Made by a program: the position numbers and the translations under genes
Assembly: GCF_014199415.1 (NCBI RefSeq)
Contig: NZ_JACIJN010000010.1
Location: 1-64,000, forward strand
DNA length: 64,000 bases
From: Sphingomonas endophytica
Lineage (GTDB): Bacteria > Pseudomonadota > Alphaproteobacteria > Sphingomonadales > Sphingomonadaceae
Reading direction: 5' to 3'
Shown: piece after piece, positions 48,148-55,980 of the stretch
How the letters are laid out: each line of letters starts with the position of its first letter
Numbering within the stretch: the first letter of the stretch is position 1
The notes under the pieces: generated by a model
Databases searched by the model: none
The model's input: the letters and a program-made list of their open reading frames with translations, nothing else
Told to the model about the DNA's origin: nothing

Positions 48148-49524
48148 ATGAAGTCAAAACTGCTCCCGGCCGTCGCGCTGGTCACCGCCATCGCCACCGT
48201 GCCGGTCGCCACCGGGGCGATGGCCGCGTCGGACACCGCCACCTATCGCCAGCTCGACAAGTTTCTCGACGTCTACAATCGCGTGAAGGCCGATTACGTC
48301 GACAAGGTCACCGACGATCAGCTGATGAAGGGCGCGATCGACGGGATGCTCGCGGCGCTCGACCCGCACAGCAGCTATGTCGACGCCTCCGACTTCGACA
48401 ATCTGCGCATCCAGACCGAGGGCAATTACGGCGGGCTGGGCCTGACCGTCTCGATGGAGGACGGCGCGGTCAAGGTGATCGCGCCGCAGGAGGATACGCC
48501 GGCCGGACGCGCCGGGATCAAGTCCGGCGACTTCATCACCCATATCGACGGCAAGCTGATCTACGGCGGCACGCTCGACGAGGCGACCGCGCAGATGCGC
48601 GGCAAGCCGGGCACGAAGGTGACGCTGACGCTGATCCGCTCCGGTCGCGACAAGCCGATCGTGGTGACTCTGGTGCGTGAGGTGATCGTGCAGCGCCCGG
48701 TCAAATGGGAGGTGAAGGGCGATGTCGGCTATATCAACATCAATACCTTCTCCGAACAGACCGGCGCCGACACGCGCGCCGCGATCATGGCGATCGACAA
48801 GTCGCTGGGGCATCGTCCGCTCGGTTATGTCGTCGACCTGCGCGAGAATGGCGGCGGGCTGCTGACTCAGGCGATCGAAGTGTCGGACGCCTTCCTCGAC
48901 CGCGGCGAGATCGTCAGCCAGCGCGGGCGCGAGAAGGACGATATCGAGCGGTATTTCGCCCGGCCGGGTGACGATGCGCACGGGCTGCCGATCATCGTGC
49001 TGACCGATTCGGGCACTGCCTCGGCCAGCGAGATCGTCGCCGGCGCGTTGCAGGACCACCACCGCGCGCTGGTGATGGGCGAGCGGACGTTCGGCAAGGG
49101 CTCGGTGCAGACCTTGCTCCAGCTCGGGCCGCGCACCGCGCTGCGGCTGACGACCGCGCGTTACTTCACCCCGTCGGGGCGCAGCGTACAGGAGGGCGGG
49201 ATCGAGCCCGACATCCGCGTGCCGCAAATCTCGGACCCCGATTACAAGTCGCGCCCCGTCTTCCGCGAGGCCGATCTGCGCCGGCACCTGATCAACGAGA
49301 TCAAGTCGCCCGACAATGCGGTGCTCGAGGAGGACGTGAAGGACGATCCGCGCTTCGCGACCTCGCCGGACGCGCTCAAGAAGCAGGGGATCGAGGATTT
49401 CCAGCTCTGGTATGCGCTCAAGACGATCGCGCGGCTGGGTGGCGCGACGCAGGTCGCGGCGGTGACGCAGGCGATGACGGTCAAGCCAAGCGCCAGCGCG
49501 ACGCCGGCGCCGGTGAAAAAATGA
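48148..49524 (+). CDS. ctpA: S41 family carboxy-terminal processing protease
   Basis: This 458-residue protease has a signal peptide (MKSKLLPAVALVTAIATVPV), a helical N-terminal region, a PDZ domain (LGLTVSMEDGAVKVIAPQED) and the catalytic core with Ser292 in DSGTASASEI and Lys317 in RTFGKGSVQ, spaced 25 residues as in known CtpA enzymes. It trims periplasmic proteins and peptidoglycan hydrolases. It lies downstream of the EnvC-like gene, and its stop overlaps dsbB (ATGA). Confidence 0.95.
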   Translation: MKSKLLPAVALVTAIATVPVATGAMAASDTATYRQLDKFLDVYNRVKADYVDKVTDDQLMKGAIDGMLAALDPHSSYVDASDFDNLRIQTEGNYGGLGLTVSMEDGAVKVIAPQEDTPAGRAGIKSGDFITHIDGKLIYGGTLDEATAQMRGKPGTKVTLTLIRSGRDKPIVVTLVREVIVQRPVKWEVKGDVGYININTFSEQTGADTRAAIMAIDKSLGHRPLGYVVDLRENGGGLLTQAIEVSDAFLDRGEIVSQRGREKDDIERYFARPGDDAHGLPIIVLTDSGTASASEIVAGALQDHHRALVMGERTFGKGSVQTLLQLGPRTALRLTTARYFTPSGRSVQEGGIEPDIRVPQISDPDYKSRPVFREADLRRHLINEIKSPDNAVLEEDVKDDPRFATSPDALKKQGIEDFQLWYALKTIARLGGATQVAAVTQAMTVKPSASATPAPVKK

Positions 49525-50006
49525 TCGCGACCGGCCTGCGCAATGCGCGCCTCCTCGCGCTGCTGATCCCGGCGGCATTGCTCGGCGGGGCCTGGGCGTT
49601 CCAGCTGATCGGCGGACTGTATCCGTGCGAGATGTGCCATTGGCAGCGCTGGCCGCATTACGGCGCGCTGGCGATGGCGGTGCTGGCGTTCGTGACCGGG
49701 GGGCCAAGGGTCAAGGCGACGCTGGTTGCGGGTGCAGCGGCGTTGATCGCGGTGTCGGGGTTGATCGGCGTCTTCCATGCCGGGGTCGAATATCATTGGT
49801 GGCAGGGGATCACCGCCTGTACGCAGACCACCAACCTGTCCGGCCTGTCGACCGATCAGGCCTTGAAGGACCTGCTCGCCGCCCCCATCGTCCGGTGTGA
49901 CGCACCGCAATGGTCGCTGCTCGGCGTGTCGCTGGCGGGGTGGAATGCGGTGATCTCGCTGGTCGGCGCGGGGCTGATCGCGGCGCAATTGAGGAGGCGT
50001 GGATGA
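49521..50006 (+). CDS. dsbB: Disulfide bond formation protein B
   Basis: DsbB (161 residues) has four hydrophobic segments, with the CEMC pair (Cys36/Cys39) in the first periplasmic loop and a second cysteine pair (TACTQTT and VRCDAP) in the later loop. It reoxidises DsbA and passes electrons to ubiquinone. Two DsbA-like proteins are encoded at the far end of the window and may be its partners. It overlaps ctpA and coq7 by 4 bases each. Confidence 0.92.
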   Translation: MIATGLRNARLLALLIPAALLGGAWAFQLIGGLYPCEMCHWQRWPHYGALAMAVLAFVTGGPRVKATLVAGAAALIAVSGLIGVFHAGVEYHWWQGITACTQTTNLSGLSTDQALKDLLAAPIVRCDAPQWSLLGVSLAGWNAVISLVGAGLIAAQLRRRG

Positions 50007-50536
50007 CCTGGAAGCCCGGTGACCGGCCGCATCCGTCCGCGGCGATGATCCGCGTCGATCAGGCCGGCGAGTTCGGTGCGATCCGCATCTACGCCGGGCA
50101 ACTCGCGATCATGGGGCAGCGTTCGCCGATGGCGCGCAAGATCTCGGCAATGGCGTTGCAGGAGGAGAAGCACCGCGCCTTCTTCGACCGGATGATCGTC
50201 GAACGCGGCGTGCGGCCGACCTTGTTCCAGCCGTTCTGGGACGTCGCCGGTTTCGCGCTCGGCGCGGTGACCGCGGCGATCGGGCCGGAGGCGGCGATGG
50301 CGTGCACCGCCGCGGTCGAGACCGAGATCGACAAACATTACGAGGAGCAACTGGTCGCGCTGGGCGACAGCGATCCCGAGCTCTCCGACGCGATCCGCGA
50401 GTTTCAGGCCGAGGAGCTGGAGCATCGCGATACCGCGCTCGCCAACGGCGCCGAAAATGCGCCGGCCTATCCGTTGCTGTCGGCGGCGATCCGGCTTGGC
50501 TGCCGCGTCGCGATCGCCACCGCCAAACGTCTATAG
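50003..50536 (+). CDS. coq7: Demethoxyubiquinone hydroxylase, Coq7 type
   Basis: From ATG 50003 this is a 177-residue diiron protein with the Coq7 iron ligands in VDQAGEFGAIRIY, LQEEKHRAFFD, VETEIDKHYEEQL and AEELEHRDTALANG. It hydroxylates demethoxyubiquinone, the last ring hydroxylation of ubiquinone synthesis, and replaces the flavoprotein UbiF in many alphaproteobacteria. A longer upstream frame lies within dsbB and is rejected. Pairing with dsbB is functionally plausible because DsbB uses ubiquinone. Confidence 0.95.
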   Translation: MTWKPGDRPHPSAAMIRVDQAGEFGAIRIYAGQLAIMGQRSPMARKISAMALQEEKHRAFFDRMIVERGVRPTLFQPFWDVAGFALGAVTAAIGPEAAMACTAAVETEIDKHYEEQLVALGDSDPELSDAIREFQAEELEHRDTALANGAENAPAYPLLSAAIRLGCRVAIATAKRL

Positions 50537-50548
50537 AAGGTCCGTTCG

Positions 50549-50992
50549 ATGCGTCGTCGCCTCTCGCCGATCCTGCTGACGCTTTGCGCCACGCCCGCCG
50601 TGGCGCAGGTTGGCCCGCCTGCCAGCACGGCCCGCGTGCCGAAGATCTCGGTGGCGGAGGGTGTGTCGCGCAGCGCGCCGGTGAACGGCGTGATCGTACT
50701 CTACGGCAACGAACGCTGCCCGACCGACAACGCCGGCAACGAAGTGGTGGTCTGCACCCGCCGTCCGGCCGAGGAGCAGTTCCGAATCCCCAAGGAGTTG
50801 CGCACCTTCGAGGTGACGCCCGAGAATGAGAATTGGGCGGCGCGCGAGCAGGCCAATCGTGATGTCGGAACGGTCGGCGTCGGTAGCTGCTCGACGGTCG
50901 GCGCGGCGAGCGCGACCGGCTGCATCACCCAGAATGCGACGCGCTGGAAGAAGGAGCGCCGCGCCGCTGCGAAGGAAACGCCGGAGCTGTAG
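50549..50992 (+). CDS. Small exported hypothetical protein
   Basis: This 147-residue product begins with a signal peptide (MRRRLSPILLTLCATPAVAQ). The mature part has conserved-looking pieces IVLYGNERCPTDNAGNEVVV, CTRRPAEEQFRIPKELR and a C-terminal SCSTVGAASATGC with four to five cysteines in total, which may form disulfides with help from the upstream dsbB. It follows coq7 after 12 bases. I recognise no named domain. Confidence 0.7.
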   Translation: MRRRLSPILLTLCATPAVAQVGPPASTARVPKISVAEGVSRSAPVNGVIVLYGNERCPTDNAGNEVVVCTRRPAEEQFRIPKELRTFEVTPENENWAAREQANRDVGTVGVGSCSTVGAASATGCITQNATRWKKERRAAAKETPEL

Positions 50993-51001
50993 AAGTCACC
51001 C

Positions 51002-51084
51002 TCATCCCGGACGTGACCCGGGGTACCGCTTCTTCCTACTGCAATCCTCTGGAAGAGGCGGTACCCCGGATCAGGTCCGGGGCA
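51002..51084. repeat. Paired palindromic repeat, family B
   Basis: The left half tcatcccggacgtgacccgg and the right half ccccggatcaggtccggggc flank inner arms ggtaccgcttcttcc/ggaagaggcggtacc. It lies between two convergent genes and may end both transcripts. Confidence 0.82.
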
Positions 51085-51093
51085 CGGGCGGGA

Positions 51094-51726
51094 TCAGCCC
51101 TTTGCCTTCATGCCCTTGACGCGGTGCCAGACGTAGAAGGCGATCGCGGCGACCAGCACGACGCCGATCGCGGCGTCGGCGCGGTGGAAGAACGCCTTGA
51201 GCCGCGGATCGCTGTTCCACTTGTCGCCCAGCGTCATGCCGATCCACGCCAGCAACAGGCAGAACGGCCACGAGCCGATGAACGTATAGAGATGGAACGG
51301 GATCAGCTTCATCCGCGCCACCCCGGCGGGGAAGGCGATAAAGGTACGGATCACCGGCAGCATGCGCCCGATCAGGATCGCCCACGCGCCCCAGCGATTG
51401 AAGAAACGGTCGGCGAGATCGAGCTCGCCCGGCCCGAGCAGCACGTAGCGCCCGAACTTCTCCGCCATCGGCCGCCCGCCGCGCCGCCCGATCTCGTACG
51501 CGACGATCGAGCCGAGATTGCACCCGATCGCGCCCGCGGTCGCGGCGAGGAACAGGTTCAGCTCGCCGGTCGACACCAGATAGCCCGCGAACGGCATGAT
51601 GATCTCGCTGGGCAGCGGGATGCACGCGCTCTCGATCGCCATCAACAGTGCGATACCCCAGTAACCGCCGGCAGAAATGACGGCGATGGCAAAGCCCGCA
51701 AGGGCGGCAAGGATCTTCTCGACCAT
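51094..51726 (-). CDS. DedA family membrane protein
   Basis: This 210-residue integral membrane protein has the SNARE-associated/DedA block IESACIPLPSEIIMPFAGYL, GAIGCNLGSIVAYEIGRRGG, RFFNRWGAWAILIGRMLPVI with the conserved Arg, and FIAFPAGVARMKLIPF. DedA proteins are undecaprenyl-phosphate or phospholipid flippases and membrane-potential factors. ATG 51726 is preferred to GTG 51744 on N-terminal resemblance, although neither has a clear ribosome-binding site. It is divergent from the aldo/keto reductase gene. Confidence 0.9.
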   Translation of the reverse strand: MVEKILAALAGFAIAVISAGGYWGIALLMAIESACIPLPSEIIMPFAGYLVSTGELNLFLAATAGAIGCNLGSIVAYEIGRRGGRPMAEKFGRYVLLGPGELDLADRFFNRWGAWAILIGRMLPVIRTFIAFPAGVARMKLIPFHLYTFIGSWPFCLLLAWIGMTLGDKWNSDPRLKAFFHRADAAIGVVLVAAIAFYVWHRVKGMKAKG

Positions 51727-51806
51727 CCCGCGCGCTTGCGGCACTGCGGCAAGAAAGGGAAGCCGAAATTCGGGAACCGCCTTGGGACAGCAATGGTTCG
51801 TCGCGG

Positions 51807-52601
51807 ATGACAGACCTGACTCTCAACGACGGCCGCGGGATGCCGCAGCTCGGCCTTGGCACCTATCAGATCCCCGATGCGCAAGTTGCCGCGGTGGTGC
51901 GCGCCGGGCTCGATCTCGGCTTCCGGCTCGTCGACACCGCCGCACTCTACCATAATGAGCGCGGTGTGGGTGAAGGGCTCGGGAATGACGATGTCTGGGT
52001 GACCACCAAATTGTGGCACGACCAGCATGGCGATGCCGCCGCGGCGCTCGACGCCAGCCTGGCACTGCTCGGGCGCGAGCATGTCGATCTATATCTGATT
52101 CACTGGCCGCATCCCGCCGGCGGGCGATTCGTCGATGCGTGGAAGACGCTGATCGAACTGCGCGCGCGCGGGCTGGCGCAGTCGATCGGCGTGTCGAACT
52201 TCCTGCCCGAGCATCTCGACGCGATCATCGACGCGACCGGGGTGGTGCCGGCGGTCAACCAGATCGAATTGCACCCGACTTTCCAGCAGCGTGACGTGCA
52301 GGACGCCAATCGCGCGCACGGGATCGTCACGCAGAGCTGGAGCCCGCTGGGGCAGGGCGCGACGCTCAAGGACGAACGGATCGTGCGGATTGCCGGTGAC
52401 GTGGGGGCGACGCCGGCGCAAGTGATCATCGCCTGGCATCTCGCCAAGGGCTTGTCGGTGATCCCCAAGGCGGGCGATCTGAACCATCTCGCCAGCAACT
52501 GGGGCGCGCAAGAGGTGCGGCTGTCCGACGAGCAGATCGCGGCGATCGATGCGATGGACGATCCGGACGGACGGATGGGGCCTGATCCGCGGGAGATGTG
52601 A
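51807..52601 (+). CDS. Aldo/keto reductase
   Basis: This 264-residue AKR barrel carries the full catalytic tetrad: Asp43, Tyr48 (LVDTAALY), Lys68 (VTTKLW) and His99 (LYLIHWP). It also has GVSNFLPEHLDAI, VVPAVNQIELHPTFQQ and the NADPH-binding SVIPKAGDLNHLASN. It reduces aldehydes or ketones with NADPH; relatives act on diketogulonate and methylglyoxal. It is monocistronic and a palindromic repeat follows its stop. Confidence 0.93.
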   Translation: MTDLTLNDGRGMPQLGLGTYQIPDAQVAAVVRAGLDLGFRLVDTAALYHNERGVGEGLGNDDVWVTTKLWHDQHGDAAAALDASLALLGREHVDLYLIHWPHPAGGRFVDAWKTLIELRARGLAQSIGVSNFLPEHLDAIIDATGVVPAVNQIELHPTFQQRDVQDANRAHGIVTQSWSPLGQGATLKDERIVRIAGDVGATPAQVIIAWHLAKGLSVIPKAGDLNHLASNWGAQEVRLSDEQIAAIDAMDDPDGRMGPDPREM

Positions 52602-52625
52602 GAAAAGGACGCAGGGGCTTGGTTC

Positions 52626-52702
52626 CGTCATTGCGAGCGTAGCGAAGCAATCCAGGGCGTCCTGGTCCGGCACCGGATTGCTTCGCTACGCTCGCAATGA
52701 CG
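52626..52702. repeat. Paired palindromic repeat, family A copy 3
   Basis: The left arm cgtcattgcgagcgtagcga continues into agcaatccag. The right arm ccggattgcttcgctacgct continues into cgcaatgacg. This is the most symmetric of the three family A copies. It lies between the convergent aldo/keto reductase and UdgX genes. Confidence 0.87.
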
Positions 52703-52707
52703 ATCCC

Positions 52708-54105
52708 TCAGGACAGCGCCGCGTGCGCCAGCTTCAGATCCTCGACGAAGCGCGCGAATTCCGCGGTGCGCGCGGCTTCGTCGGGCAGGCGCAGCAGGTA
52801 GCTGGGATGCACCGTGATCCATGCCGCGCCGCCGTCCGGCAGTCGCTGCTCGCGGCCGCGCTCGCGCCCGATCGTCATCACCTTGCCGAACAGGCTGCGC
52901 GCCGCGGTCGCGCCGAGCGCTACCGTGACCTTGGGGCGCAAGAGCATTTGCTCCTGCTCGATCCACCAGCGGCACGCCTCGATCTCGCCCGCGTCGGGCT
53001 TGGCATGGATGCGGCGCTTGCCGCGCGGCTCGAACTTGAAGTGTTTGACCGCATTGGTGACATAGGTCTGCTCGCGGGTGATCCCGGCGGCGGCGAGCGC
53101 GCGGTTGAAGACCTGACCGGCGGGGCCGACGAACGGGTGACCGGCCAGATCCTCCTGATCGCCGGGCTGCTCGCCGACGAACATCATCGGCGCCGACACC
53201 GGCCCCTCGCCGAACACCGTCTGTGTGGCATGTTTGTGGAGGTGGCAGCGCGTGCAGGCGGCGGCTTCATCCCGCAGCGCTTCCCACGCGAGTTCGGCAT
53301 TGCCACCGATTTCGGTGCGATCGCGCGCCCGTTCGATCATTCCGCTCTCCCGTGCCTGCGCGCTGGCCAGCAATTGCGGGACCAGCGCGGTTTCCGGCAT
53401 GTTCTTCCAGTATTTGCGCGGCATCTCCTTGAGCATCGCGTTCACCTTGACGCGCGCCGGGTTGAAGATGCTGGCATAATAGGTCTTCCACACTTCCTCG
53501 ACCGGATCGCCCTCCGGCGCGTCGCCGCGTATCGCCGGCGGCCCTTCGCTGAGCCGCGCGCCATCCCAGTGGATCGAGACCTCCGGCGTGAGGATCGACC
53601 AGCGCATCGACGCGAAGCGGTTGACGAAAAACGCGGCATTGGCGCGGACGATATGATGTTCGGGCTCGAACCACGCGACATAGCGATCACCGTCGTCGTC
53701 GGTGACGCTGCGGAAGCGGACGAAGGCGCGCATCTTGTGGATGTCGCGCCGCACCGCCTTCGCCAGCCCTTCGAGACGGCGGACGAGCGGGTCGGCGTGA
53801 TCCTCGACCAGCCGCGGCATGTCGCGCAGCCGCCACAGCAAGGTGTAGAGCAGCGCAAACCGCTCCGGATCGTGGTGGAGGATCGCGTCGCCCGCCAGCG
53901 CGATGAACGCCCGCGACACGCGCAGCGGCGAGGCGGCGGCGAGCGGCGTTCCGGCCGGCGTCGCCGCGGTCGCGAACAGATCCTCGGCCGCCGCGCCGAC
54001 CTGCCATACGACGCGGTCGGGCGGTACGTCGGCGGCGATCAGCGCGCGCGCCGCCTCGCGCCAGGCGTCCATGTCATCGGGCGCGGAAAGCGTGGCGACG
54101 CGCAT
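52708..54105 (-). CDS. DUF4130 / UdgX-type uracil-DNA glycosylase fusion
   Basis: This 465-residue protein has two parts. Residues 1-245 match the DUF4130 'probable DNA metabolism' domain (FALLYTLLWRL, KAVRRDIHKMRAFVRF, AWFEPEHHIV, MRWSILTPE, TYYASIFNPARVKVNAM, MPRKYWKNMPE). Residues 265-465 are a UdgX-family uracil-DNA glycosylase with GEQPGDQED (311-319), the diagnostic insertion KRRIH (363-367) whose His forms a covalent bond with the abasic site in characterised UdgX, and HPSYLLR (433-439). Cys284, Cys287 and Cys378 are candidate Fe-S ligands, with His355 at the position of the family 4 third Cys. It is the last gene of the radical SAM operon, 9 bases after the hemerythrin gene. Confidence 0.93.
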   Translation of the reverse strand: MRVATLSAPDDMDAWREAARALIAADVPPDRVVWQVGAAAEDLFATAATPAGTPLAAASPLRVSRAFIALAGDAILHHDPERFALLYTLLWRLRDMPRLVEDHADPLVRRLEGLAKAVRRDIHKMRAFVRFRSVTDDDGDRYVAWFEPEHHIVRANAAFFVNRFASMRWSILTPEVSIHWDGARLSEGPPAIRGDAPEGDPVEEVWKTYYASIFNPARVKVNAMLKEMPRKYWKNMPETALVPQLLASAQARESGMIERARDRTEIGGNAELAWEALRDEAAACTRCHLHKHATQTVFGEGPVSAPMMFVGEQPGDQEDLAGHPFVGPAGQVFNRALAAAGITREQTYVTNAVKHFKFEPRGKRRIHAKPDAGEIEACRWWIEQEQMLLRPKVTVALGATAARSLFGKVMTIGRERGREQRLPDGGAAWITVHPSYLLRLPDEAARTAEFARFVEDLKLAHAALS

Positions 54106-54114
54106 CGGCGGCGA

Positions 54115-54600
54115 CTATTCGCGCTCGTCGCCGCCGGGCGGGTTGTCGCGCGCCAGCTCCAGCTCGGCGGGCTTGCGCTCCTCATAGGTGTCGGCGAGCC
54201 GTTCCTCGGTCGCGTCGTCGAGCTTTTCCTCGGCGGCGGGGAACATCTCTTCCTCTTCCTCGTCGATGTGATGCTCGTAACGGTGGCGCATGTGCGCGAA
54301 CTTCTGCTCCCACGCCTCCGAGCCGAACTCCATGTCGAGCAGTTCGCCGATCAGATCGTCGACTTCCTTATGTTCGGCCACCGAATGGCGCGCGTCGTCG
54401 CGCAGGTCGGGACGGCCGAGCATCGTGGCGTAGAGTGACTCTTCTTCTGCAGCGGCATGGCTCTGCACTTCCAGCCGAAACGCCTCGAACAGCTCGCGGC
54501 GCCCGGCGCTGTCGCCCTTCTCGTCGTCCAGCCGCTTGAGCATGTCGCGCTGCTTGTCGTGGTCGCGCTTGAGGTCCGCGTAGATGTCTGCCTGCGCCAT
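54115..54600 (-). CDS. Hemerythrin HHE-domain protein
   Basis: From ATG 54600 (GGAG site 7 bases upstream) this 161-residue helical protein has the HHE diiron/oxygen-binding pattern: His14 (LKRDHDKQRDML), His48 with Glu52/53 (VQSHAAAEEESLY), His77 (VAEHKEVDDL), and His110/His111 with an acidic run (YEHHIDEEEEEMF). The C-terminal tail is highly charged. It lies between a radical SAM gene (61-base gap) and the UdgX fusion gene (9-base gap), all on the minus strand, so it is probably part of the same transcript. Its role could be oxygen or iron handling for the Fe-S proteins beside it, which is inference. Confidence 0.88.
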   Translation of the reverse strand: MAQADIYADLKRDHDKQRDMLKRLDDEKGDSAGRRELFEAFRLEVQSHAAAEEESLYATMLGRPDLRDDARHSVAEHKEVDDLIGELLDMEFGSEAWEQKFAHMRHRYEHHIDEEEEEMFPAAEEKLDDATEERLADTYEERKPAELELARDNPPGGDERE

Positions 54601-54661
54601 ATCGATCTCCTTCGAGGCCGTAGCGCATGAGGCAGCGCACCGTTTCACCCGCGATTCATTC

Positions 54662-55915
54662 TCACGCGCCGAACAATTCCAGTTGCTGGCGGGCGGGGCG
54701 CGGCGCGACGAGCGGCTTGAGTTCGGCGCGGTCGGTGAGCGTCACCGGTCGCCAGTCCTCGGCGACGATGAACGGTCGGATGCGCGCGATCGACACCGTC
54801 AGCCGCGCGACATCGTCGAGCCGCAGCCGCCGCCAGCGGCGCGCCGCGAGGATGCTCTTGACCGCCTTGGTGCCGAGGCCAGGCACGCGCCAGAGCAGTT
54901 CGCGCGGCGCGCGGTTGACGTCGACCGGAAATTGGTCGCGAAACTTGAGCGCCCAGGCGAGCTTCGGGTCGATATCGAGCGGCAACATGCCGGTCGCGTC
55001 GTCGGTTGCGGCGACCACCTCGCGCGGCTGGAAGCCGTAGAAGCGCATCAGCCAGTCGGACTGGTACAAACGATGCTCGCGCATCAGCGGCGGGCGCTGC
55101 AACGGGAGCACGCTCGACGCATCCGGGATCGGACTGAACGCCGAATAATAGACGCGCCGCAAGCCAAAGCGATCGTAGAGCGTCGATGCCTTGGTGACGA
55201 TGTCGCCATCGGTCGCGGCATCGGCACCGACGATCATCTGCGTCGATTGACCGGCGGGGGCGAAGCGCGGCGCGGACCTGTATTTGGTCCGCGCCTCGGC
55301 GGTGTCGATGATCGCCGCCTTTATCTCGCCCATTGCGCCCTCGATGCGCGCATTGTCCTTTTCGGGAGCGAGTCGCTTCAAGCCGCCGACGGTCGGCAGC
55401 TCGACGTTGATCGAGACGCGGTCGGCGTAGAGCCCGGCCTGATGCACCAGCTCGGGATCGGCGTCGGGGATCGTCTTGAGGTGAATATAGCCGCGGAAAT
55501 GATGATCCTCGCGCAGGCTGCGCGCAACCTCGACCAGTTGCTCCATCGTATAGTTCGAGGACTTGATGATCCCCGACGACAGGAACAACCCCTCGATATA
55601 GTTGCGGCGATAGAAGGACAGCGTGAGGTTGACGACCTCCTGCGCGGTGAAGCGCGCGCGGCGAACGTTCGAGCTCTTGCGGTTGATGCAATAATGGCAG
55701 TCGAAGATGCAGCTGTTCGTCAGCAGGATCTTGAGCAGCGAGATGCAGCGACCGTCCGGCGCATAAGCGTGGCAGATGCCCATGCCCTCGGTCGAACCGA
55801 TCCCCTTGCCGTCCGCGGAGTTGCGCTTCGCCGTCCCGGACGACGCGCAGGACGCGTCATATTTCGCCGCATCGGCAAGGATTTCCAGCTTCTGTCGGAC
55901 ATCCAGTTGCGCCAT
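54662..55915 (-). CDS. Putative DNA modification/repair radical SAM protein
   Basis: From ATG 55915 this is a 417-residue radical SAM enzyme. The [4Fe-4S] motif is CIFDCHYC (Cys69, Cys73, Cys76), preceded by ICHAYAPDGRCISLLKILLT. The barrel runs through EGLFLSSGIIKSSNYT, TQMIVGADAATDGDI and YYSAFSPIPD. A helix-hairpin-helix DNA-binding element lies at about 340-372 (VPGLGTKAVKSILAARRWRR). The last residues QLELF (411-415) match the bacterial sliding-clamp-binding pentapeptide. This family is known to pair with DUF4130/UDG proteins, as here. The reaction is unknown. An alternative start at 55969 would place the LexA-like site inside the gene. Confidence 0.92.
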   Translation of the reverse strand: MAQLDVRQKLEILADAAKYDASCASSGTAKRNSADGKGIGSTEGMGICHAYAPDGRCISLLKILLTNSCIFDCHYCINRKSSNVRRARFTAQEVVNLTLSFYRRNYIEGLFLSSGIIKSSNYTMEQLVEVARSLREDHHFRGYIHLKTIPDADPELVHQAGLYADRVSINVELPTVGGLKRLAPEKDNARIEGAMGEIKAAIIDTAEARTKYRSAPRFAPAGQSTQMIVGADAATDGDIVTKASTLYDRFGLRRVYYSAFSPIPDASSVLPLQRPPLMREHRLYQSDWLMRFYGFQPREVVAATDDATGMLPLDIDPKLAWALKFRDQFPVDVNRAPRELLWRVPGLGTKAVKSILAARRWRRLRLDDVARLTVSIARIRPFIVAEDWRPVTLTDRAELKPLVAPRPARQQLELFGA

Positions 55916-55917
55916 GT

Positions 55918-55932
55918 GTTCGATGTATGTTC
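55918..55932. promoter_or_regulatory. LexA (SOS) box, alphaproteobacterial type
   Basis: GTTC (55918-55921), seven bases, GTTC (55929-55932) is an exact match to the alphaproteobacterial LexA consensus GTTC-N7-GTTC. It begins 3 bases upstream of the radical SAM start codon, so bound LexA would block transcription of the radical SAM-hemerythrin-UdgX genes. It might also affect the divergent GT87-like gene. Confidence 0.75.
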
Positions 55933-55980
55933 GACAAGGCGGCTTGTCGAGGGCACATCGCTTTGCCATGGATCAGCCCC

